A stretch of DNA of 64,000 bases from Pisaster brevispinus. Taxonomy: Eukaryota > Echinodermata > Asteroidea > Forcipulatida > Asteriidae. Below, piece after piece: positions 48,055 to 60,000 of this stretch. Both the position numbers and the translations under genes were made by a program. The stretch spans positions 126,033 to 190,032 of the forward strand of contig JAMKCF010000133.1 of the NCBI GenBank assembly GCA_023634235.1, written 5' to 3'. Numbering within the stretch: the first letter of the stretch is position 1; each line of letters starts with the position of its first letter. The notes beneath the pieces are model-generated. The model made no database searches. It worked only from the letters and a program-made list of their open reading frames with translations, and had not been told where the DNA came from.

Positions 48055-51000
48055 ATGAAGAAGGTAAGTCTCTTACTTACTGAATTAATGTAATTTTTCA
48101 TGCAGTTTGATTGTCGATGTAGGCGTTTTTACATCATTTCATGGAGGTAAAATAGACCTCCATGATCATTTTGAGTTGCTGTGTTTTATTTTAAATTACC
48201 TTGCTCATGTTTAGACCTAATATTATAAAGTAAGGCGAAGTTACAGTGGTTGTGAACGAAAGGCTCCGTCTCTGACACTGACCGTCACCATAGAGCTCTA
48301 TGCACTGACAGTCATGCCAGTTTTCAACGTTCAACGTTGTCTTCCCAGTGGCTCAGTTAAAACGTACAATAAGCTGTTCACCACAGTTTCTAACGTCAGT
48401 CATGTCACCAAAGAATATATGAACTCAGCTTCAATGTTTTTGAAAGTTTGAAAATAAATTAACATCGACGTCGTCTTAAAAATAAATTGCTTTACTATAC
48501 TTGGGTCTAGGCCTGAGGTGACTAAATACAGATAAAGATAGATGACAAACAAACATCTAGATTAAAAAAAGGGGAAATAAAACTTTAACCTGTGTGTTGT
48601 GTCTATAAATGCGCTACTACTAGTACTATTAATTAGCCCTAGTCTAGACCCAGTAACTTGGTTGTACTAATTTGCCAGTTACTGGGGCGTAACTAAGGAA
48701 ATTTGTAGGGGAGGCACAGGGGGGGGGGGGGTACCATATTTTCTAGGGGGCACTGCTGGCAAATCAATTATAGATTCTATTGCATTTTTTATACACTGGC
48801 TGGATCTTGATATACATAATGGCGGATTCCAATTGGGGGGCGGGGGCACTGGCATCTTTTGGGTTCTTTTTGGTTGTTGAAATTACAGCCAAGAATGATC
48901 GCGGTCTTTTTGGATTGTCTTCTCAAAATATGTCACCGGTGAGCGAGGGTGCGAACAGAGTTTGATGCCTGCTTTCTGACTTGGGTCATAGAGTTATTGT
49001 CGTAGCTACAGCTTTAGTGAGCTTCAAAATAATGAGAAGAGGGTACCGCACGTACACAGACTGGTGACCAACAGAAGTGCATGTTGCTGTCAGACTCCAG
49101 TCTGTGTACATGTGGTACCTGCGAGCTCCCCCGTAAGAAACTCTCTAATAGCTGGTGCTGTGACATAAAATATATTGAATTATGTTCGCACCCTCGAAAC
49201 ACTGGTGATGTATTTTTTTGAGACTGAAATACAAAATGGCCGTGACCAATCTTTGAAGTCATTTTGAGCAACCTGAAGAGGTTTGTTTGCAATAACTTTT
49301 TACTTTCAACAACCAAAGCACTCGAGGGAAGCTAAGAGGTAATAGAGGTGGTTCAAGTTGGTTTTAAGGCAGTTTTAACTCATTCGTGCTTAACTTTGTG
49401 TGTCTGAATGCTCTTAACCTAATCGGATTGAATTCGAATGAGTTCAATCGGTCGGCGAGGGTGGGCTAGCGTTAAACTACTCCTAGAACTATTCGGTTCG
49501 TTCCGCTATCGTCTCCCCGACCCTCATGGGTCATCATGTACAAAATCCTATTCGAAACTTTTTCCCCTTCACATTTATGCACCTTGACTTCTCTTTTGAA
49601 AACGGAGCTCGCCAAAATTAGGCTCTATGTATTCATTGTTTTCACAGTGAGCTCGGGGTGGGTCCAGAAAATCCACTCCACAAAAAAAAGGTGCAAAAAA
49701 TGATAAATTCGAAATGTTATTCGGAATCGTCGCCTTCCGACAACAAAAATGGCCGCCGTCGCTTGTATCAATGGTATGCTGCGCGCAACGCTGGTTCACA
49801 ATAACCAACGGTTTACGTATAAAAGATAAGCCATTGATTATTGTGGACCAGTGTTGCGCACAGAATACTATTGAATACCAGCTTAAGGCATGTCGTGGAC
49901 CAGCGTTGCACGCAGCATACCAGTGATACAAGCGATGGCGGCCATTTTTGATATCGGAAGGCGACGATTCTGAATAAACGATGGGAATTTATCATTTTTT
50001 GCACCTTTTTTTTTGCGGAGTGGATTTTCTGGACCCACCCCGAGCTCACTGTGAAAACAATAAACACATAGAGCCTAATTTTGGCGAGCTACGTTTTCAA
50101 AAGAGAAGTCCAGGTGCATAAACGTGAAGGGGACAAAGTTTCGAATAGGATTTTGTACATGATGACCTATGAGGGTCGGGGAGACGATAGCAGAACGAAC
50201 CGAATAGTTCTAGGAGTAGCGTTAAACCACTTTGGGTTTATCTTTTAGTCTGGTGTTTGGACAGAATAAAAATGACCACATCTGTTTTAACTCACAACAG
50301 ATGACCACGGACCTGTGTAAGGTAAATATGCCTTCGTACGCCTCAACGTGCGCCTCAACAGGGCTGTGCGCGTGCTTTTGTGAATAAACTGGATGTTGTT
50401 GTGTTGTTTCACGGTGCTGTTTGACCTCTTAAAACCGTATCGGGTTTAACTTCGAGCTGTCTGAACGCAAGGTAGTTTTATTTTTTACAATCTCCCCCTC
50501 TGCTCGTAAAGTTAAACCAATTCGGGTCTAACTTTAGTACGCTGTCTGAACATGGTCATAGACATTGTTTATTAACACCTTAGGGGATGCGTCGCAATTT
50601 TAGCTGCACGACTTACAGGCGTGGAACTGGCCCAAGGATTTGGCTTGTCCACACAAGTAGGGCTAATAATGCACCATCTTTACTTCACTGAGCATTCTTA
50701 TGTATAATTTTATTCTCTTGATTTTAGAGACGAAATTCGATATCTTGGCTGGAGGCCCTTGCTAAGGTTGACCCACCGGGGTTTACTGTAAAACCCTCAG
50801 CAGGGAAAGGTAAATGTCATGCCATAAGCTTTATTTTAAAGTATGAAATATGGGGTAAAGTGTGTAGGGAAATTCCTTTTGGTTGCCTTTTTAATGCAAA
50901 TTAGATTAACATCAGAATCAAAAGAAAACTTTTCTGGTGGTAGAATTAACATTACAAGAACATTATACACTGTTATAATGCACTTATCCCACGTTTTAAA

Positions 51001-54000
51001 CACAACACAAAACTAATATTGTCTTACGCACAAACTAATTAAAACAAACCACATTAGTCAGCAGAAGCTTGTAGCCGGGAATGCTCATTAGAATGCAACA
51101 TTGGATTGACTCACTCACACATAGATACATCTACACAAATTTACTTGAAAATTATTGTAAAAAGTGTTCACAAGTTGAACACTATCCAAAATCAGGTCAA
51201 TTGGGTGGTTATGGCTGTATTTGTGTTGAAAGATAAATCCCCACCAGTAGCTAAATAATACAGCTGCTGAATGCAATCATTGTCAAAATTTTAAGGCCAG
51301 GGCCAAGTCTATTTTAGAGTCGGATGGGAAAGTGAAATCAAAGCTATTTTGGGAGCTTAAGAACAAGACAGAGCTTGTTCCATCTGTAAAAGCCAGCTTA
51401 AGCCGTGTTCGCATTGGACTTAAAATGGTTAACGTACTGCCGCAAATTGTTAACTTACCGATATTAAGTCCAAGTGCGAACAGCCGGTAACTAACCGGGG
51501 TGGTAATTTACCACCACAGCGCTGTTAACTTAACAGGCCGATTCGAGTCGCGGTAACTTAACAATGTTAACTTAACAGGGACAAGAAGTCCAATGCGAAT
51601 GCACTATTCCGGTAACTTAACAATATGGTCATGTGACTTTTGTTATCGGGTCACGAATATGGTGACCTAGCCTGTGACCTCAAATCTAGGACCCGCCCTG
51701 CGCAGGCGCAGACAGTTTGTTACCCCACGTCGTCACACTGTTTGCAGCTTTGCTTTGATTTACCTTCCATTTTGTCTTGCTTTTTTAATTTCCTTTGTGT
51801 CTTGCCCGCCTACGTCACTTTTGCTTGTTCTATCTAAAAGGTCAGGGAAGGCGCCCCTCGAGATCAAATTTTTCAACCTACGCAGCGTCCCTGGTAAGTT
51901 ACCGGACACAAATTAATCCAAGTGCGAACAGCTGTTAACTTACCGGGCCGGTAAGTTAACTTACCGGGCCTGTAAGTTACAAGACCCAAAATTCCAATGC
52001 GAACGCGGCTTTATAGTAGACCTACATGTCTAATCGTCATTACACTCATTTTGTGTATGTTAGTGTAAAACTTGACAAAAGCTTGACAAAATAGAGATGC
52101 TTTATAATTTTAATTCATGCAAGAACTTTAGCTTGTCCATAAAATTATAGCTTGCCAAGCAAGCTTGATGGTTTTAGTAGTTATGTGAACTAAATCTTAC
52201 CCATGTCACCAGTAAATAATATTTATTCTCCTGCAGCATTCAGAAACCTCAAAGTATAGTGTTTAATTAGTCAGTGCGAGGGCAAAATAATATATATTTT
52301 TTTTATCTGTTACTCATCAAACATTAATAGTTTTAATATTATAACCAATTGTTTTTGTCTGATTCATTTAGGGAGGGGAGTCTTTGCTGATAAAAATTTT
52401 GAAGGAGGAGTTCCTTTATATACTTATGGAGGGGACTTAATCACAAAAGAAGATGGGGAGAGGAGAGAGGAGGAAGAGGAAAGCGTCTTTCGTTACTTCT
52501 TTCGTCATAATGGAAGCAATCTTTGGTATGTATTTTATAATGCTTATTGCATTTCTGCAAGGTCAATGATGGAGTACTTGAGACCAACCTTTATAACGAT
52601 CTTGGGCTTGGCTTGACTTTGAGCCGTAAATACTTGGTGTTGGTTTTAGTGTCAAAGGCACTCTGAAAGCACTAAGGGCACTGTTCGTATAGTCCTGTTG
52701 AAATTATTTAAATTCCCTGTTTTTACATAACAAATTTTCCAACTGTCACAGTTATGATGCTACAGCCCCATTGAAGGAACTCCGCTTTGGTCGCCTAACA
52801 AATCATGGTGATTCAAAGAAAGAACAGAATGCACGAATGAAAGTTCTTCAACTTAACAGTCAACCAGTTTTGTGCTTGTTTGCCTTGAAGAGGATCAGTG
52901 AAGGAGAAGAAATCCTTTATGATTATGGAATAAAAGAGCTCCCATGGTGTCAAAAGAGAGGTAAATTAAAATAGTGTTAACAGAGAGAAAACAAATAATA
53001 GATTAGTACAGATAATGCATTTTTGAATGGATCTTACATCAAGAAGTATTCACTATTACTCGCATATGCACTGGTGCTTAAAAAGTCCTATTTGCCCGTG
53101 GAAAAATGGGATTTTCTATTATACAATTAGTGTGCTGTATAGCAGTCACTAATAAGTTTGCAAAATGTTATCTAAGCTTTTATTTTTATTTTTATTATTA
53201 TTATTTTGATTTATTCACACTGGCTTGCAGCCCAAAGTCTGAATCGCAAACAGTGGTTACAATAGACCAATGCAAAAGCTCCGCCCTTCTTGACACACAG
53301 CACTGACTGCATTGCTACTGTGTACACACGTGGGTAGCACATGTGTATCTCTCCAATGCCAAACAAACAACATGAACTCACAAGCTTTCATTAAACACAT
53401 ACACATGTTTACATTTTGTTATTGAGGGTTTTAGTGTGTCAGACTTTGTTTAGACTTTTGGTGGCACAACCAGGGCTGTGATTGTTCAACTTGTAGGGGG
53501 GGGTTGATTCTATGTAAAAAGAAACAATAGATGATAACTACAAAGGTAGTTTTTAAAAGCACAGTGTTTACAATAAAATGTAAGAATGCACAAAAAGAAA
53601 GAATACAGTCGACTCTCGTTAATACGAGGTCCGCTGGACTGGCCCGTTTTCCTCGTATTATCCGAACCTCGTCTTAAACGCAGCGCACTATTTACACATA
53701 CATGTACATTTACATGTACACACGTCATCATAGTGCATGCACTACACACGTGTCTAGGCTAGAACGGAGCGGTTCGCTTCCTAGTGGTACAGTTCTTACG
53801 AGCATCCTGTACACAAAAATATCAGTGATGAATGCATTTTTGTTGACTATGATCATAGAAATTTAATATTTTGTATAACTCAAGATAAAAATCATAGCAA
53901 AGTCATGTCAAACTTGCCTATCATGTGGCCATGATGTAACAGATTCGGTACTGCGTAGCACCTATGCTGAACGTTGTTTTTGCTGGTAGCCGCTAGGCGT

Positions 54001-57000
54001 GTAGGCGAAGTAGTATTTCAAGCATAGGATACCAGCGTAAATTTTCTGGTTTCGGATCGGACGGAACTGTGTAGCCGGTCCGATCCGATGAATAGTTTGA
54101 CAACAAGCATGTAATTTCAGAAACTTGGCTGACTGAATGATCAGCTTTTACGCAACAATATTTTTCCGATCCTCGCTATAGAAGTATGAAAAAACAATAC
54201 ATTTTGTCATCATGGGGCTGCAAAAATACCTTGTATTATCCGTGTTCTCGTTACGACCGTGCTCATATCTTCCGTTTTTTAAGACATAGAAACACGCATG
54301 GGACAGTTCGGGACCAGTGAAATACCTCGTATTAACCGGCGTCTCGTATCTTCTGAGCTTGTATTAAGGAGAGTCGACTGTATATTTAAAAGAACACTAA
54401 ATTATTAAACGAAAAGGTACCAATAGCCAAGAGCGCACAAATGAAATTACTTAGAACATGATGGGTTTTTTCATTAGCCAGCAACCCAAGGGCAACCTCT
54501 TCAGCAGTACCCTCTATGCTTTCATAATAAGATTTGTTTTTTGTTTTTGGGGTTTTGTTTTGTTTTGCAGGAGAAGATGCATGTAAAGGGCGCAAGAGTA
54601 AAGCAAGTTGTGACAGCCCTCAAAAGAGATGTAAAGGGGGAAACCAGGAAAAGTTGGGTACTAGCAATACACTCACTTGTGAACATCAAGGACATTCATT
54701 TGCTTTGGAGGATGAAAATGTATCTGTTAAGCAAGGTTACTCTCTATCAGGTAATACTGGAAATTCTCCATCTGTCGAGCTAGAAAATTATCCGTGCATC
54801 CAGCAAGGAAATTCTCCATCCGTAGAGCAAGAAAATTCTCCATTCGTCCAGCAAGGAAATTCTCCATCCGTAGAGCAAGAAAATTCTCCATTCGTCCAGC
54901 AAGGAAATTCTCCATCTGTCCAACAAGGAAATTCTCCATCCGTCCAGCAAGAAAATTCTCCATCTGTCCAGCAAGGAAATTCTCCATCTGACCAGCAAGG
55001 AGATTCTCCATCCATCCAGCAAGGAAATTCTCGATCCGTCCAGCAAGGAAATTCTCCATCCGTCCAGCAAGGAGATTCTCCATCCGTCCAACAAAGAAAC
55101 TCTTCATCCATTGAGCGAGGAAATTCTCCATCTGTTGAAGGGGGGAATTCTCCATCTGTAGAGCGACAGAATTCTCCATCTGTCAAGCAAGGATCTGTTG
55201 AGCAAGGAAATGCTCCATCTGTCAAACAAAGACATTTTTCATCTGTTGAAGGGGGAATTTCTCCATCTGTAAAGCAACAAACTTCTCCATATGTCATGCA
55301 GGGACATTCTCCATCTGCCAAACGAGGAAATTCTCCATCTGTTGAACAAAGAAGTTCTCCATCTGTCCAGCGAGGAAATTCTCCATCAATTGAGAGAAGA
55401 AATTATTTATCTGGCCCTACTGGAATTTCTCCATCTGTAGACAAAGGAAAGTATCCATCTAGTGATACTGGAATGTCTCCATCTACTGAGGGAGGGAATT
55501 TTCCAGCTGGTGGTACTGAGTTTTTTCCAACTGTTTGTAGAGGAAACTCTCCATCTGGTGATAGAGTGGATAGAACCCATAGTGAGGTTTTATTATCAGG
55601 ATTATTTAACTCATTATTGTCAGGCTATGTGTTACCAGAGAGCCACCCTTCAGATGGTGGAGGGCATGGTGACTCTACAGAAAGATCTTTGATCGTAGAT
55701 GATGGGAGGAGCTCTCCATCTCATGTGAAAGGGAGGTCTTCATCTGGTGTTGTAAGAAGAAGCTACATTTATGACCAAAGTATTGTCAATGATTCTGATC
55801 AGGATGATGATTCCTCTGATGACTCAACATACATTTGTAGCTCTGATTACAGTGATAACTCATTGGATGATTCACCAGCTGCTATTGTTCCTGAATGGAT
55901 ATCATTAATCAGGTCTTCATTTGTTGATGGGGAAATGTGTCCATCATCAAATATTGGAGAGAGTTTGTCTTCTAGTGATAAAGGGGTTCTTCCATCAGTT
56001 GATGGACCCAGCTGTTCAGCATTCGTTGGTGGCAACATTAGTTCCACTTTGGGTGATTGGGAGGGCTCTTCAGTAAACAGAATTTTCTCTGGATGTTCAT
56101 CTAGTAGCTTGCCACCTGATGACGGTATGGATCAGGGCTCACACTCGGATGTTGATTCAGTTGTGTTTCCAGTTGGTTGTAAGACAAAAATGAGTAACAC
56201 AAATCAAGAAAGATATGTCAAGCCTAAAAGAAGGTGCCCTTTTTGTGGGTCTTTTTTTGTGGAGAAGTTGTCCAGGCACATAAGGAGTGTACACAAATCC
56301 ATAAAGAGAGTGTCAGAGGCCATGAAATTGCCCAAAAACGAAATGATTGCTACATTTGATGCTTTCAGGAAGGAAGGAATCTTTCAAGTGAATAAAGAGC
56401 TTATGGCGACAGTTTCACCAGTTTATCACAGAGAGAGGAAAACTGCATCTGATGACGATTTGATAATTTGTGGGATCTGCAAAGGTTTCTACTCTAGAAA
56501 GTGCTTCAAAAAGCACAAATACATATGCCAGGGAGATGCTCATTCAGAAGCGTGTCCTGTTCCTGTTTCTTTAATGTTGAGTGAATCTGAAGTGAGCAGC
56601 ACATCTGAAAGCTTCAAGACAAGTGTTCTGTGCAAATTTCGTAACACTGAAGTTGGAGAAACGGCAAGAGTAGATCCTATAATTGTGACCATCGGCAAGC
56701 GGCTTTGGCAGAAGGGCCAAAGTAAAAATGACAAAGTAGCAGAAGTTCGCAAATCAGTCATGACGGACATGAGGAGAATAGCTTCACTTTACATAATATT
56801 CAAGGAGCAGCATCCGATTCACTCTACTCTGCCTCTAGAGAGCAGTACAGCAGCAGACATGTTCCAGCGCCAACACTTCGAAGTGTTTCGTGAAGCCATT
56901 CAAATCTATACAACATATGTGGATACTGCACAGCTGAAAAGTGGTTTGAAAGCAGCCATGTACTACCTCATAAAGAAAGCGTGCAAAATTATCAAGGCAA

Positions 57001-60000
57001 CTCATCTCATACATGATAGAGATGCTGAAGCGTCAGAGATTGACAAATTTTCAGCTGTACTTGCATTAAATCATGAGTTTTTGTTCGGTGACGCAAGTTA
57101 TCAGATTAATCAGAACAGACAAAAAAATCTGCGAAAGCCTGGACAGCTGCCACTTGAATCTGATGTAAAGACAGTAAGGTCATTCACAGTAGAGAAGTTG
57201 AGGGAATTGAATTCTGATCCTTATTTTGTCTGGGACTCTCACAATTTCAACACCTTGAGGGATTTGACAGTGTCGCGACTTACTCTATTCAATGCTAGAA
57301 GGGGTGGAGAGCCATCCCGTCTAAAAATTACCGAATGGCAAGAAGCGGAAGACAACAGCTGGATTGACAAACAGAGAGCACAACGACTTGATGACCCCTT
57401 GGAGAAGCGCATTCTTGAAGACCTGAAGATTACATACCAGACAGGAAAGGGCAACAACCATCTTGTGCCAATTTTATTTCCTTCCGACACTCTTCAACCA
57501 ATGAAGAAGTTGATCAGTGAAGAAGTGAGAAGATCAGCTGGAGTTCGAGACGACAACCCATATGTCTTTGCATGTGTTCAAGGCTCCACAACACATGTTA
57601 CAGGATGGCATGCTCTAAGCAGGATTTGTGATGAAGCTGGTGTCAGCTGCAAATCAAGGTTGACAGCCACAAAAAATAGACATCGTATAAGTACAATGTA
57701 TGCTGCTTTGGAGTTACCAGAATCTGAACGTGCCCTGTTCTTCAAACATATGGGACACTCAAGTCAAGTCAATGAGAATGTTTACCAAGCACCACCTGCA
57801 CTTATGGAGGTTATAAAGGTTGGAAAGCAGTTGCATCTAATTGATGCCGGTGAGTGGTCATTACTGTCTTAGTATCAGTGTTTGCTAAGAAACCGTCTTT
57901 AAATATTGTTTCATTTAATTTCAATCTCAACATACGACAGAAAATGTGGTTTGTGGGTGTCTCAGCTTCTTAATGAACTGTTATCGGGTTATGACATACA
58001 TGTACTGTACTTATATAACATACATGATTGTGGTAGCACCATCCATATTTTTGTTTTTGTCAATTATCACACAACTTTCTGAAATATCTCAATATTTTCT
58101 AGTACATAGTGCACTATGAAAGCAAAGCTTACTTATCTTTATTTTAATGTTCGATAATAGCAAGGAGGAAAACTAAGTACTAAACAAAAATAATAACATT
58201 TAAACCTTATTTATTATGAAACAGTTCATGAAGACGACTCATCAGGTGACTCAGATACCCCTGTGGAATTACTTTCTCCTAGAGTTGGTGAGTATTTTGT
58301 TAACTATTGACCAAAAGATTATTTACAAAACTAGCATAATGATAAATTGGGTGTCTGGTAAATCTGTCACCTGAACGTGTAAATAATCAACCAGTTAGTA
58401 CATGTGTCTTCTTAATGTATGAATGTTCAACCAGTTATTAAATCTGTCTCCTTAATGCTTGAATGTTTAACCAGTTATTAGGTGTTCGGACAAAAGTCCG
58501 AAGACCTCTTCTTATTGTTCTTTTTTTTTTTTTTTTTTTTACTTCGTCTTCTTCTTCTCGCCGTCGATTGTCCGCTAACAAAGACACACTTCTTAAGCTC
58601 ACATAAATTTGAAACTTTAAACATAGTTAGATATTCATTAGTAGATGAAACCATTTTTGGTTTCGTCATGACGTAATCAGGTGTCGAGTTACGTTAAATC
58701 AAAGTTTAATATTTGAAAAAATCATAACTCCAAAACAACACAATGGATTTTCACAATCTATACATCATCGGATAGGCCTGGTATGACTCTAAAAACGCTA
58801 CACTGAACGCGACCTCATTTGACCTTGACTTCCGGTTCAAACCGGAAGTTGAATATTTAAAAAATTCATATCTCAAAAACTACTGATCATTTCATCACAA
58901 TTTTTACATCATTCCGAAACTTTTGCACAGAAATGATGCCAATATGACCTTAACTTCTGGTCCTAAATGGGTGTTACAGCCAATGCTAGTATTAACCGCA
59001 GTTAATTCATGTATGAGAAAAACGCTGTAACTGACTGTCAGCTCCATTATTCATAAGGTTCAAAGTCCACGAAGCCTGTGCGTATAGTCCCACACAACGG
59101 AAATGTATCATTGTGTTGCTTATTCTTGTACGTAGTAACAACACGTGTCCCGCACATAAAAAACTCAAACTCATTCAAAGTTCAGTGTGAATTTAGTTCC
59201 GTTGTGCTCGTCTGATGGCTTAATGGAAAACAAGGAATAAAAGAGGAGGTTTTACTGAGATGTCCACCTGCTTAAGGGATTTGTATGACTTTGACTAAAT
59301 GACAAAAACTTCAACTGAAAAAGAAAGACATTGGTTTGTTTCTCATCGAACACCGAGACCCACGTCACGTTGATCGACGTGACCATGCCTGCCAAAGGCG
59401 CTCTAGGCCCTCTGAGTATGCTCTTCAGACACGGTGATTAAAATGGTAAGCTTTTATTTCAAAACCACTGTTAAAAAGAGGGGGCATTTTGTCTACAATA
59501 ATATTGATATGTTTCATCCATGAACTTGCCTAGTGTTTTTTGTTTTGTTTTTTTACTTTCAAAAATCATTATTTTGTCATGGTTTAATTTTCAACTATCT
59601 GATTGAATTGATGCTAATCCCCACTCAGGTATATTATGAATATGTACTGTGTATGGAAAAAAACATAACTCATGAACCAAAAAGTGTGCATTTTTGGGGG
59701 AATTGATTTTAACGATGTTGTAGTCTGACAAGGGTCTTGTTAAAACAAAATAAGATTTAAGAGCGCCATCTGGCAGCAGGTTAAAAAAGTTCAAAATACA
59801 GTTTCAATAGAAGCCTTTTGCAGAGTTTTTATAATTGTTTTAACATGGGCTCCACATACTTCACAAAAAATGAATATGTTGGTGACCTTGTCTTGACCTT
59901 TTAACCTGTCTAATCTGGAAGTTCTGTAAAACGCTTTAAAAACATTATTAAATAGCTATTCATTCTGTTTTCACAATAACAAACAGCACAGCTCACGATC

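Noticed and set aside
52771..52974. Stand-alone SET gene ending at 52,974
   Set aside because: The stop lies just past a good donor whose phase matches exon 5, so I favour splicing; intron retention remains possible and is noted in the gene entry.
54727..55321. Long minus-strand open frames of 104-177 codons over exon 5
   Set aside because: They are mirror frames of the 24-bp coding minisatellite; the plus frame continues into recognisable domains on both sides and these do not.
54757..55560. CRISPR-like regular repeat array
   Set aside because: Units are directly abutting with no unique spacers, are coding, and the genome is eukaryotic. The same applies to 58,384-60,262 and 17,856-18,310.
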